A stretch of 64,000 nucleotides of DNA from Calothrix sp. HK-06 (lineage in GTDB: Bacteria > Cyanobacteriota > Cyanobacteriia > Cyanobacteriales > Nostocaceae). A program made the position numbers and the translations under genes. A model generated the notes under the pieces. That model worked only from the letters and a program-made list of their open reading frames with translations, was not told the DNA's origin and searched no databases. Below are positions 26,371-35,920 of this stretch, one piece after another (position 1 is the stretch's first letter; each line of letters starts with the position of its first letter). The stretch is taken from NCBI RefSeq assembly GCF_001904745.1, contig NZ_MRCD01000016.1, forward strand, positions 1-64,000, given 5' to 3'.

Positions 26371-28020
26371 TTGAACGCTGTTAAGAATGAATTTGATGTT
26401 TTAGTAGTAGGCGCCGGTGCGGCTGGACTCTATACTGCACTGTGTTTACCTGAAAGCTTGCGAGTTGGCTTAATTACTAAAGAAACTATTTCATTATCTG
26501 CTAGTGATTGGGCACAAGGTGGTATAGCGGCAGCTGTTTCGCCTGAAGATTCTCCGCAGTTACATATTGAAGATACTTTAAAAGCTGGCGCTGGGTTATG
26601 TGATGTGGCGGCAGTTGAGTTTCTGGCTCAGAATGCTTCAGTTTGTATTAAGTCGCTTGTAGATTTAGGTGTCGCTTTCGACCGTCACGGTAATAATTTG
26701 GCACTAACTCTGGAAGCTGCTCACTCTAGGCATCGTGTTCTTCATGCTGCTGATACAACAGGACGCGAAGTCACGACGACTTTAGCAAATCAGGTTCTTA
26801 AACGTCCTAATATTCGTGTTATTCAACAAGCGCTGGCATTAGATTTATGGCTTGAACCAGAAACACAGCGCTGTTGTGGTATTAGTTTATTTCACGATAA
26901 TCAAATTACTTGGGTACATGCTGCTGCTGTTGTATTGGCAACTGGTGGTGGAGGTCAAGTATTTGCACAGACAACTAACCCAGCGGTAAGCACTGGTGAT
27001 GGTGTAGCTATTGCTTGGCGAGCTGGCGCCATTTTACGTGATTTAGAATTTGTACAGTTTCATCCAACTGCTTTGACTAAAGCTGGTGCAGACCGTTTTT
27101 TGATAAGCGAAGCTGTTCGGGGTGAAGGCGCCCATTTAATTGATGATACTGGACGGCGCTTTGCATTCGATTATCATGAAGCCGGCGAACTGGCGCCACG
27201 CGATATTGTTAGTCGAGCAATTTATAGCCACCTACAAAAAAATGCTTCTGACCCATCAACGGCAAATGTATGGCTAGATATGCGCCCTATTCCTAAGGAA
27301 ACTATTCGCTATCGCTTTCCCAACATTGTTAAAATATGTGAGTTCTGGGGAGTAGATGTATTCTCAGCTCCAATTCCTGTCGCTCCTGCTGCACATTACT
27401 GGATGGGTGGCATTGTCAGTGATTTAACTAATAGCACTAATATAAACGGTTTATATGCTGTTGGAGAAACAGCTAATACAGGAGTTCATGGAGCAAACCG
27501 TTTAGCGAGCAATTCACTGCTCGAATGCATTGTGTTTGGTGCCCAAATGGCGAATATTAAATTAGAGCAGGCAAAAATTTCTACAATAGAGACAAACACC
27601 GTAGATTTTACGTTAAGTGCAGTGCAACTTGAGTCTTGTCAAGTTTATCTTAATGACTTGCGCGAAAATATTCCGCGTTTGATGTGGCTAAGTGCTGGGA
27701 TATGTCGTGAACAAAATCTTTTAGAAAGCGCTATTACAACTGTTGAAACTTGGCAGCATGATTTTAATAGTTTACCGCTTAGTCAATTTTTAGTTGCTCT
27801 GCGTCCGACTGAATGCGTATTTAATATATCTAGCGTGGAAAAGCTGCTGCCACTGTGGGCAGAAACCCGCAATTTGCTTGATGTTGCTTACTTAATTCTT
27901 AAGAGTGCAGCTTTTAGAACTGAAAGCAGGGGTGGACATTACCGCACGGACTTTCCATCTCCCAATACTGACTGGGAATTACATACGCTTGTGCAAAATC
28001 AACTTTGGTATAAATCATAA
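26371..28020 (+). CDS. nadB: L-aspartate oxidase NadB
   Basis: A 549-aa flavoprotein with the FAD dinucleotide motif VVGAGAAGLYTAL (about 12-24), the SASDWAQGGIAA segment, EAAHSRHRVLHAADTTGRE and the GVHGANRLASNSLLE active-site region near 375. These are standard for aspartate oxidase of NAD biosynthesis, which makes iminoaspartate for quinolinate synthase. Start appears to be TTG at 26371. Length matches the family. Confidence 0.93.
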   Translation: MNAVKNEFDVLVVGAGAAGLYTALCLPESLRVGLITKETISLSASDWAQGGIAAAVSPEDSPQLHIEDTLKAGAGLCDVAAVEFLAQNASVCIKSLVDLGVAFDRHGNNLALTLEAAHSRHRVLHAADTTGREVTTTLANQVLKRPNIRVIQQALALDLWLEPETQRCCGISLFHDNQITWVHAAAVVLATGGGGQVFAQTTNPAVSTGDGVAIAWRAGAILRDLEFVQFHPTALTKAGADRFLISEAVRGEGAHLIDDTGRRFAFDYHEAGELAPRDIVSRAIYSHLQKNASDPSTANVWLDMRPIPKETIRYRFPNIVKICEFWGVDVFSAPIPVAPAAHYWMGGIVSDLTNSTNINGLYAVGETANTGVHGANRLASNSLLECIVFGAQMANIKLEQAKISTIETNTVDFTLSAVQLESCQVYLNDLRENIPRLMWLSAGICREQNLLESAITTVETWQHDFNSLPLSQFLVALRPTECVFNISSVEKLLPLWAETRNLLDVAYLILKSAAFRTESRGGHYRTDFPSPNTDWELHTLVQNQLWYKS

Positions 28021-28085
28021 AAGTTTATGAGTTATGAGTTGAATTTTTAACTTATAACTTTTAACTCTTAACTTCTAATTAATAT

Positions 28086-28331
28086 TTATCTTGTTCCACT
28101 GGCGTGTTCACTATCTGGTCCACCGTAATTAGGCGGTTCGTATTCGCTATAGGAATTTTGAAGCACCTGTACTTGATTGGAGTTTTGGTTATTAAGTTCA
28201 ATATTAGTTAAACGATTTGCTGCGGCAACAGGTTGATTCAACATTGCTGCGGCATCAGCTATTCTTGGAACTAATACATGGGCGGCGACAAAAAACAATA
28301 GCGCACTTGCTAATTTTAAACTAGTTACCAT
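28086..28331 (-). CDS. Small secreted hypothetical protein
   Basis: An 81-aa protein with an N-terminal signal segment (SLKLASALLFFVAAHVLVP) and a polar mature part rich in Asn, Gln and Pro. A strong AAAGGAG Shine-Dalgarno lies ahead of its ATG on the minus strand, supporting that it is real. No family recognised. Confidence 0.6.
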   Translation of the reverse strand: MVTSLKLASALLFFVAAHVLVPRIADAAAMLNQPVAAANRLTNIELNNQNSNQVQVLQNSYSEYEPPNYGGPDSEHASGTR

Positions 28332-29102
28332 AAGCTCAGTATTACTCCTTTGTATGGCTAAAGTATAAATATGTAACTCTTTTATGTAAGTCTTTCTGCT
28401 GAAAATATTTCTGAAAAGTGAAAAGCCTATAAACTTTTAACAAACATTTAACAAAGATTCGAGTCTTTGTTGTTACAAATTAAATTTTAAATTAATTACG
28501 AGTTGGTAATTAGGCATAACCAACTGAATAAAAAACCTAAAAAACTAAACTAATACTTAATTAATACTATTAATACTGTTGCTGTATCTTGCCTTACATC
28601 ACCCAAAAGAGCGATATATTTATTTCAGAAATAACACGTCAAAGTCATACTGCTGCTATATCTTGGCTCGCATCACCCAAAAGATAGATATTTATTTCAG
28701 AAATAACACGTTAATCGTTACAGATCTGTCTTTCTTTTACAATATTTGAATACACTTACGTATAAATACCGTGTAATCCAGACAACATACTTATCAAAAA
28801 ATACTAATAGCCAAGCAGCGATGAGTAGAATAAAAGCTATAACAATGGTAAAAATGACTATATTTTTGGCTTAAATAGTCGTAAAACACGAATTATAGGT
28901 TGCACTGATATCAAAGATAATATAATTATAATTAGTGTTTTTAGTTATAATATTTACTACTTTGTAATTAATACTCAGGTTATAAAGGTTATAAAAATTT
29001 AGTTCTGCAATGTTGTGGGGCGCCATTTTGTCTCCTCTACTTTTGTAACGGGCAAGGATACCATTCCACAAGAGGGTTTTGAATATTTTTTATTGAGAGT
29101 TT
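28332..29102. repeat. 770-bp non-coding region with a direct repeat
   Basis: No credible gene. Copies of a roughly 66-bp unit lie head to tail at 28575-28642 and 28649-28713, sharing TTTATTTCAGAAATAACACGT and CATCACCCAAAAGA. Near the right end (29048-29073) is an AACGGGCAAGGATACCATTC fragment of the GGGCAAGGATGCCCG repeat. The ORF here on the minus strand is made of these repeats. Confidence 0.6.
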
Positions 29103-31298
29103 TTAAGCAAACTCATAACGATTTTTACCCATGTGTTTGGCACGATACATTGCAGCATCAGCTTGCTTGATTATGGTTTCAGTATCATGACTATTTGTAG
29201 GGTATATGCTAATACCAATACTTGCAGATACTCTGGCAACGTTACCTTCTAAGAGAATTGGTTCTGTGATTGTTAGTAGTATTTTTTCAGCGACTTTGGC
29301 GGCGACTTCTTTTTTGGGTATTGCACGTAGTATGACGGTAAATTCGTCACCACCAAGCCGTGCGACTGTATCGCTTCCACGCAGGCAGTTGTTGAGTCTG
29401 CTAGCAACAGTAATTAATAATCGGTCTCCCATCTCGTGACCTAAAGTATCATTAACTTTTTTGAACCCATCTAGGTCAATGAACAATAATCCAACCATAA
29501 GGCTATTGCTTTGGGCCCATAAGAGTGATTCTTCGAGTTGTTCGGCGAATAGTTTGCGGTTTGGTAAACCTGTGAGGGGGTCGTGATAGGCTAAGTAACG
29601 TAAGCGGTCTTCTCGGATTTTTGACTCCTTATTGGAACGAAATAACTCTGCTTTCTCGCGTTTAAGGTCTTCTTCGATTAATTTTCGTTTGGTAATATCA
29701 CGAATGACTCCTACTAAGTAGCAGTTACCAGCAGCGTCTTTGTGGAGCGAACGTTTTGTGGCGATTGAATAAGTATTACCATTTTTGTCAGTAAATTGTT
29801 CTTCGGTTTCACATGGTTCTTGAGTTCTAAAAACTAAATCGTCATGATACCGAAATGCTTTGGCTTGAGAGTCAGAAAAGTATTCGTAGTCACTTTTTTC
29901 TAACAAAACTTCTTTTGGATAACCCAAAAATTCACAGTAAGCTTCATTTAGAACAATCCACTGATAGTTTTTATTTTTAACAAAAATGGGGTCAGGAATT
30001 GTGTTGATAATTTGGTCTAAAAACTCTTTAGACCGTTTTAACTCTTCTTGAACGTAAGTAATTTGGCAAGTAACGACAAACGCTGAAGCAGATAAGCTAA
30101 TTAATCCGGGTATAATCGGTATCCACCAACCATCAAGAAATATTACAAATGCGCTTCCAGCTAGTACAGAACCAAACAATATAATTATTACAAAGCTTAT
30201 GGTAGTTTTCTGAATTTGATATCGTGTAACTACACCTAAATACGCGCACACCCAAATCCATAAGTATTCAATTGGGTCTGACCATACTTTGATTAATGGC
30301 CTTGAGTATAAGGCGCCGGAAATTATTTCGCTAATAAAATAGGCTTGCAGTTCAACTCCAGCTATCGTTTTAGCTTGACCAACAAATCGACTAGAATATG
30401 GTATTTGCACATAATCTTGTAGAGAAGGTGCAGTGGAACCAATCAAGACAATGTGGTCTTTAATCCAGTTTTCTGGAACTTTATCGTTGAGAACTTCGCG
30501 TAATGAAATTTTACGAAAACCCCAATTATCAGGAGAACAAGTTGCACAGCTAGGTTTAGGGAAATTAGATATAATTTGATAGCCTCTGTTATCCGCTGCT
30601 ATATACGAACCATCGTTTGGTAAAAAGCGAGGAAAGACTGTTTTTCCCAACTCTAAATACTCTGGATTACTCTGTGCTGCTAATGGTACAATCCCCGCTG
30701 ATTGTAAATAAAGCTTTGCGATTTTAAGCGCAAAACTTTCGTGCTTTTCATTGTATGTGTGCCAATATAGTAAACTTCGCCGTACTTTCGCATCACTGTC
30801 AAGTACTATATTATTAAAACCTACTTGGCTTCTACTTAAACCAATTGGTGGCAAAACATGATTATCTTGATTTTGCGATAGCTTCTCAATACCAACTAAG
30901 TTTGGTGCGCCTTTATAAGCAGCTAGTAGCTCTTCGTGACCAGGATAGACTTTAAAATCTCGATAAATATCTAAGCCAATAGCACGTGGCTGATACTTAT
31001 TCAATTTCGTCAATAACTCGGCTATTGTACGGTCTGGTACAGGCCACGTACCAATAGTTCTTAATGATATCTCATCAACAGCAATAATTATGATAGGTTG
31101 AGGATACGTTTCTAATGGGCGTAACTGGAAAAATATATCTAACGTAATCCATTCAAAAAGCTGAAAAAATCCTAGTACGCGTAGAGCAAGAATGCAGCCT
31201 GCAACTCCAAGTGAAACAAATAACTCTCTTCGATTTAAAAGACGTCGTTTTTGCTTGAACAGAAACATTTGCAGAAACTTATATCGCTGCTTACTCAT
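29103..31298 (-). CDS. CHASE2-PAS-GGDEF diguanylate cyclase
   Basis: A 731-aa membrane sensor: N-terminal membrane helix (about 25-45), extracytoplasmic CHASE2 domain (about 50-330, with IIIIAVDEISLRTIGTWPVPDR and DHIVLIGSTAPSLQDY), three membrane helices near 340-415, a PAS domain (about 428-545, LDQIINTIPDPIFVKNKN) and a C-terminal GGDEF domain with the intact ARLGGDEF active site near 648. An RxxD inhibitory site (RGSD) precedes it by five residues, so product inhibition is expected. It should synthesise cyclic di-GMP in response to an external signal. Confidence 0.92.
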   Translation of the reverse strand: MSKQRYKFLQMFLFKQKRRLLNRRELFVSLGVAGCILALRVLGFFQLFEWITLDIFFQLRPLETYPQPIIIIAVDEISLRTIGTWPVPDRTIAELLTKLNKYQPRAIGLDIYRDFKVYPGHEELLAAYKGAPNLVGIEKLSQNQDNHVLPPIGLSRSQVGFNNIVLDSDAKVRRSLLYWHTYNEKHESFALKIAKLYLQSAGIVPLAAQSNPEYLELGKTVFPRFLPNDGSYIAADNRGYQIISNFPKPSCATCSPDNWGFRKISLREVLNDKVPENWIKDHIVLIGSTAPSLQDYVQIPYSSRFVGQAKTIAGVELQAYFISEIISGALYSRPLIKVWSDPIEYLWIWVCAYLGVVTRYQIQKTTISFVIIILFGSVLAGSAFVIFLDGWWIPIIPGLISLSASAFVVTCQITYVQEELKRSKEFLDQIINTIPDPIFVKNKNYQWIVLNEAYCEFLGYPKEVLLEKSDYEYFSDSQAKAFRYHDDLVFRTQEPCETEEQFTDKNGNTYSIATKRSLHKDAAGNCYLVGVIRDITKRKLIEEDLKREKAELFRSNKESKIREDRLRYLAYHDPLTGLPNRKLFAEQLEESLLWAQSNSLMVGLLFIDLDGFKKVNDTLGHEMGDRLLITVASRLNNCLRGSDTVARLGGDEFTVILRAIPKKEVAAKVAEKILLTITEPILLEGNVARVSASIGISIYPTNSHDTETIIKQADAAMYRAKHMGKNRYEFA

Positions 31299-31619
31299 TT
31301 CTAATTACCGAGCCGAGTTTTTAAACATAAAAGTTGTTTGAGCAGTTACTGCTATAGTCATTACTATGGCATATTTGAATTTATAACGATTTTTCAAGTC
31401 TAATTATCTTGAAATGTAATTATTTGTGATAAAACTAAATCACAAGCATGAGAGTAGCCTATTTAGCAGCTATTAAAATATTAACTAAATAACAATTTAT
31501 TACCATCTGCAACAATTATCCATAATTTGTTACAAAAATATATAGTTTTCAATAAATAAAAATACCTTCTCTAACGTTAGAGAAGGCGTAAATTTTATAA
31601 AACCTTACAAACAAAATGA
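31299..31619. other. Intergenic region upstream of the diguanylate cyclase
   Basis: Very AT-rich, 321 bp. Apart from the terminator at 31565-31586 for the gene at right, no site is recognisable. It must contain the promoter of the diguanylate cyclase gene. Confidence 0.3.
31565..31586 (-). terminator. Rho-independent terminator of the VKOR gene
   Basis: Perfect palindrome CCTTCTCTAAC-GTTAGAGAAGG; read on the minus strand it is followed by TATTTTTATTTATT. It lies 33 bases after the VKOR stop codon, a textbook position. Confidence 0.85.
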
Positions 31620-32657
31620 TTACCTGAAGTATTTGAAATTACGAGGACCAGCGTAACCAGATGCGTTCGCTAAATCATTCAAGTTCTGGACTCCACTGTA
31701 AGATTTGTTATTAATAATCCAAGTGGGAAAACCTTGAACGCCAGCAGCTTTACAATCTTGTGGTTTACCAACTGGGCTTTCTGGCGCGCATTCTGTTTTA
31801 ACGTTATTATCTGTAATTACTTTGTAAGCTTTTTTACCAAACAGTAACTTTTGTTCGTGACAGTGCGGGCACCAAAAAGCAACATATTCTTTGGCCCCAA
31901 CTTTAGCCAAGTGGTTTGCTAATTGAATTTCAGCTTCGCCACTGGTAGTAGTTATTTCCCAACCTGATTCTGGGTTAGGATTTGTGGTTTTGCGTGGATC
32001 GAAGAAAATTTGTCCGCCCCCAGACCCAGTTTGTGCGACAGTTACACCAGCACGATTTGGGTTAGTTGGGTCAGCATTATTTCCATTTGCAACCAAGTTA
32101 TTAATGGGAGCGTAAGCAGCAAGAGTACCGATTAGCGTTACCATACCAACAATAACTGCTGTAAACAATATTTGACCGATATCGTCCCACGAACGACCAA
32201 TAATAGTTAATACTAATATACTAAGTGAAAATAATGCACTTGCAATACAGTAATAACAAACAGCTTTGATTTGGAAAGCGAGCAAGTACATTAAGTAACC
32301 GCTAAACACGGTCATGGCTATGCTACCAGCTAGTAGTAATAGCCATGTTATGTTTTCTAATTTTTTGCGTTGCTCTTTATTCGTTTCTGGCTTAATAGCT
32401 AATGGCGCCAGTGCAAAACCAGTCATGCTGGCATAAGCCAAAAACCCAAATATAGCTAATGGGACACCAAAAATTGTTGCCCAAGGGCTAGAGAGAACAC
32501 TATCACAACCAGCAGTTTTATTCACACAGGCAACGGCGCCTCCGCTTAACTTGACGTAGCTAAGATAGCCAGTGTTCACAGCACCAAGTCCAGCTATCGC
32601 AGCAATAATTAAGCGCGAAGTGCGATGAATCCAAGGGATAGGACGACGGCGACTCAT
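31620..32657 (-). CDS. VKOR-thioredoxin fusion oxidoreductase
   Basis: A 345-aa vitamin K epoxide reductase homologue fused to a thioredoxin-like domain. The membrane part (about 15-200) has the loop cysteines CVNKTAGC (C44, C51) and the CYYC pair near 134; the thioredoxin-like domain carries CPHC near 263, then C-terminal cysteines. This architecture is known from cyanobacteria, where the fusion re-oxidises disulfide-forming proteins in the lumen/periplasm using quinone. Its own hairpin terminator follows. Confidence 0.9.
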   Translation of the reverse strand: MSRRRPIPWIHRTSRLIIAAIAGLGAVNTGYLSYVKLSGGAVACVNKTAGCDSVLSSPWATIFGVPLAIFGFLAYASMTGFALAPLAIKPETNKEQRKKLENITWLLLLAGSIAMTVFSGYLMYLLAFQIKAVCYYCIASALFSLSILVLTIIGRSWDDIGQILFTAVIVGMVTLIGTLAAYAPINNLVANGNNADPTNPNRAGVTVAQTGSGGGQIFFDPRKTTNPNPESGWEITTTSGEAEIQLANHLAKVGAKEYVAFWCPHCHEQKLLFGKKAYKVITDNNVKTECAPESPVGKPQDCKAAGVQGFPTWIINNKSYSGVQNLNDLANASGYAGPRNFKYFR

Positions 32658-32691
32658 AATTTTTGATCAAGGGGTTAGAATTAAAGGGTGG

Positions 32692-32761
32692 GGTGCGTGA
32701 CGCAATAAAAAATTTTCAACCGAAGCCAATAACCTACTAGCGTCACGCACCATATAGCGAG
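32692..32761. repeat. GGTGCGTGACGC inverted repeat (copy 2)
   Basis: 12-bp arms GGTGCGTGACGC (32692-32703) and GCGTCACGCACC (32750-32761) with a 46-base loop, the same family as 23524-23582. The outer arm directly abuts the stop codon of the btpA-like gene. Confidence 0.75.
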
Positions 32762-33634
32762 CTAAGAATGTAGTTTTACCGAAGACGTAGAATTTTTGCC
32801 ACCTTTGGAATTACTACTAAAGTTGTTACTAGAATTACGGATCATTCTGGCTGCTTCGACAAATGTAGCAACACGGTTGGGGTCGATAGTTTGCTCAATC
32901 CGCCCTTGACGTTTGAGCGAACTAGATACAATTACACCATCCGCAGCTTGCATTAGTGTAGCTATATTATCCACGCTAGCACCACTGCCTATAAATACTG
33001 GAGTCCCATCAGCAGCAGCGGATGCTAATTCTAAATCTTCTAAATTTGGTGGGCTACCTGTCGCCCAGCCAGATAAAATAACTGCATCAGCTAGACCACG
33101 TTCAATTGTATCTTTGACGGCAACAGTCAAATTGGGAGAACTAAGGGGACGTGCGTGTTTAACAAGTACGTCAGCAAGAATTTTGACATCGCTACCTAAT
33201 TCACGCCGATAGCGTAGTAATTGATGTGCTTCTCCTTCAATTAATCCTTGGTCGGTTGCCATCACCCCTGTTAAAACATTAACGCGAATAAATTGTGCAT
33301 GAACACAGCTAGCTATTGCCATAGCGCTTTTGGCGTCATTCCGCAACACATTCAACCCAATGGGTTGCGTAACTAAATTTTGAATTCGCTGCACTACTAC
33401 CGTTATGGCACTGACAACAGCTGGGTCAACTTGGTTTTTAGTAAATGGCGCATCGAAAAAATTTTCGACTATAATACCGTCAACTCCTCCACTGGCTAAA
33501 GCAGCGGCTTCTCTTTCGGCGCGGTCAATAACCGCTTTCAAACTTCCCCCCCAACGTGGAGAAGTCGGCAGCGGCAAAAGGTGAACCACGCCAATAATTG
33601 GGGTTTGGGTTTTAAATAACTGATATAAGTCCAC
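32762..33634 (-). CDS. btpA: BtpA-family photosystem I biogenesis protein
   Basis: A 290-aa TIM-barrel-like protein with the BtpA/SgcQ hallmarks: IIGVVHLLPLPTSPRWGG at the N-terminus, GGVDGIIVENFFDAPF near 48-63, GLNVLRNDAKSAMAIA near 97-112 and IGSGASVDNIATLM near 218-231. In Synechocystis BtpA is needed for stable photosystem I reaction-centre proteins under low temperature. The Ser/Asn-rich last 20 residues are likely non-essential. Confidence 0.9.
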   Translation of the reverse strand: MDLYQLFKTQTPIIGVVHLLPLPTSPRWGGSLKAVIDRAEREAAALASGGVDGIIVENFFDAPFTKNQVDPAVVSAITVVVQRIQNLVTQPIGLNVLRNDAKSAMAIASCVHAQFIRVNVLTGVMATDQGLIEGEAHQLLRYRRELGSDVKILADVLVKHARPLSSPNLTVAVKDTIERGLADAVILSGWATGSPPNLEDLELASAAADGTPVFIGSGASVDNIATLMQAADGVIVSSSLKRQGRIEQTIDPNRVATFVEAARMIRNSSNNFSSNSKGGKNSTSSVKLHS

Positions 33635-34458
33635 TCTTCAATTAAACCGCTCTTGCGGAGTCCTCTATCTAATGTCACAGCCTTCTCTATTGAAAAACAA
33701 CCGTGCTGAAAGTGAAAGGGGTAGACTTTGCTATATTTTCTCAAATATGTGCTATATGGTTCGGTTTTCTGCCTCCTCCTTAAGGAATAATTTGAGGTGA
33801 AACATTTCATAAGATATGTTAAGATAGAAAGTGGCTACAAGAGGAGACTGCCACTTAATAAAATACACTCTGACTCGTACTATGTGGAAAAGTCTACACA
33901 AACTGTACACTTTCCTGTAGAATGGCGACGTGATGAATAAAGTGAGATAACAAGCAGCCCACAGCTCCCGCGCTTTTTAAAAAGAGCAACGAGCTAACAC
34001 CACCGCACGGCAGCATAAAATGCGCGCTTGCGATACTACCTACGGGTTGCGACTTCTTTTGGATACGCCACAGACTGGTAATAATGAACGAAAGTTCGTA
34101 TACCTAGTCATCCAGAGGGCGGACTTGACTACGGGTAAATTCACAACGCATTTGCTAGCTCCGGTAGTGTACAATACCTACAGCGATAAAGTTGTAGAAT
34201 TGTAAAGAGTGTTAAATTTGCCCTAAGAATAAATTTGGTTTTTTCTCTGGAAACACAGAATCAAGCACAATCATAGCATGTCTCGTTACTGTAAGCAGTC
34301 TTAGCCCCTAGGGAAGGGCGCCAGACGCATGATAAGCATTTGTAGGGATATCACTCTCGAATGTAAAATCAAATTCCACGATATAGTGAAGGGAAAATAA
34401 TGCTTAACTGTTTGATAATTAACAAACGTGACAAAATAAGCAAGAATGATATTAAAAT
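33635..34458. other. 824-bp non-coding region with possible small gene
   Basis: Upstream part has a small hairpin AAGTGGC...GCCACTT near 33830-33857 and a GC-richer segment 33955-34205 with a possible 61-aa gene. After that the region is plain AT-rich DNA leading to rimO. No tRNA-like or tmRNA-like fold was recognised. Confidence 0.35.
34020..34205 (+). CDS. Possible 61-aa small protein
   Basis: ORF with a well-formed product: TPQTGNNERKFVYLVIQRAD and later LLAPVVYNTYSDKVVEL, alternating polar and hydrophobic residues like a small beta-rich domain. I do not recognise the family. No good Shine-Dalgarno is visible. Codon use looks like real genes nearby. It may instead be part of a non-coding RNA region. 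Confidence 0.4.
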   Translation: MRACDTTYGLRLLLDTPQTGNNERKFVYLVIQRADLTTGKFTTHLLAPVVYNTYSDKVVEL

Positions 34459-35793
34459 ATGGGTGAAAAGCCAACGATTGCCATTTCTCATCTAGGCTGC
34501 GAGAAAAATAGAATTGACACGGAGCATATGCTGGGACTGCTTGTAGAAGCAGGTTATGGCGTAGATAGTAACGAAGAGTTAGCAGATTACGTTATTGTAA
34601 ATACATGTAGTTTTATTGAAGCGGCGCGCGCTGAATCGGTTCGGACTTTAGTCGAACTAGCAGAAGCGAACAAGAAAATTGTCATTACCGGCTGTATGGC
34701 GCAGCATTTCCAAGAGCAATTATTGGAAGAGTTGCCCGAAGCGGTTGCAGTAGTGGGGACGGGCGATTATCACAAAATCGTAGACGTGATTGAGCGCGCA
34801 TCAAGTGGCCAGCGAGTAAAAGAAGTTAGTGCCGAGCCAACTTATATAGCGGATGAGTTGACACCACGCTACCGAACAACGACAGAAGGCGTAGCTTACC
34901 TGCGAGTTGCTGAAGGATGCGATTATAGGTGTGCATTTTGTATAATTCCCCATCTCAGAGGAAACCAACGTTCACGTACTATAGAATCAATTGTTACTGA
35001 AGCCGAACAATTGGCATCTCAAGGAGTGCGAGAAATTATCTTGATTTCTCAAATTACAACTAACTACGGTATGGATATATATGGCAAACCGAAGTTAGCC
35101 GAGTTACTGCGTGCGTTAGGTAAAGTTGATGTACCGTGGATTCGGATGCATTACGCCTATCCAACGGGACTTACCCCTGATGTAATTGCGGCAATTCAAG
35201 AGACACCCAATGTTTTACCTTACTTGGATTTACCGTTACAACACTCACACCCTGATGTTCTTCGTGCGATGAATCGCCCTTGGCAAGGACAAGTTAACGA
35301 TGCGATTATCGAGCGCATCAAGGAAGCGTTGCCAAACGCAGTGCTGCGGACAACATTTATTGTTGGGTTTCCTGGAGAAACTGATGAACAATTTGAACAT
35401 TTGTTGCAATTTGTTCAGCGTCATGAATTTGACCATGTTGGGGTATTTACATTTTCAGCGGAGGAGGGAACACCAGCCCAAAATTTACCTAACCAGGTAC
35501 CGCAAGAAATTATGGATACAAGACGTGATGCCTTGATGGCACTCCAGCAACCGATTTCTGAAAATAAAAATCAACAACTTATGAATCAAGTTGTGGATGT
35601 GCTGATTGAACAGGAAAATCCAGAAACAGGTGAATTAATCGGTCGTTCGAGTCGTTTTGCTCCAGAAGTTGATGGGCTTGTATACGTTAGTGGACAAGCC
35701 AGTTTAGGAAGCATCGTCCAAGTTGAAATTACTGGTGCCGATGCATATGACCTTTATGGTCAAGTTGTTAGACAGTTAGTAGCTGTTAATTAG
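34459..35793 (+). CDS. rimO: Ribosomal protein S12 methylthiotransferase RimO
   Basis: A 444-aa radical-SAM enzyme. Auxiliary-cluster cysteines are C14 (GCEKN), C50 (NTCSF) and C78 (TGCMAQ); the radical-SAM CxxxCxxC (CDYRCAFC) is at about 154-161; a C-terminal TRAM domain (about 380-440) follows. RimO adds a methylthio group to an aspartate of ribosomal protein S12. The family's [15 protein letters not shown]-terminus separates it from the tRNA enzyme MiaB. Confidence 0.93.
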   Translation: MGEKPTIAISHLGCEKNRIDTEHMLGLLVEAGYGVDSNEELADYVIVNTCSFIEAARAESVRTLVELAEANKKIVITGCMAQHFQEQLLEELPEAVAVVGTGDYHKIVDVIERASSGQRVKEVSAEPTYIADELTPRYRTTTEGVAYLRVAEGCDYRCAFCIIPHLRGNQRSRTIESIVTEAEQLASQGVREIILISQITTNYGMDIYGKPKLAELLRALGKVDVPWIRMHYAYPTGLTPDVIAAIQETPNVLPYLDLPLQHSHPDVLRAMNRPWQGQVNDAIIERIKEALPNAVLRTTFIVGFPGETDEQFEHLLQFVQRHEFDHVGVFTFSAEEGTPAQNLPNQVPQEIMDTRRDALMALQQPISENKNQQLMNQVVDVLIEQENPETGELIGRSSRFAPEVDGLVYVSGQASLGSIVQVEITGADAYDLYGQVVRQLVAVN

Positions 35794-35920
35794 CTGTTAA
35801 CTTCGCCCGTTATGGCTAGTAGATTATTTGCTGATTACAACGATTACCCTTTTCTATTAGCCCTTATTATCCATATCAAGTTAATTACCCATTACCAAAT
35901 AAGAAGATTTAGGAGAATTA

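Noticed and set aside
28871-29071. 66-aa minus-strand ORF
   Set aside because: Encoded by AT-rich DNA and a dispersed repeat; no Shine-Dalgarno.
33538-33810. 90-aa minus-strand ORF overlapping the btpA start
   Set aside because: The overlap is in a different frame from btpA, and the product is not protein-like.
33820-34205. Possible structured RNA (tmRNA, 6S RNA or RNase P RNA)
   Set aside because: Looked for tmRNA ends and tRNA-like arms and saw none; only a single short stem was found.
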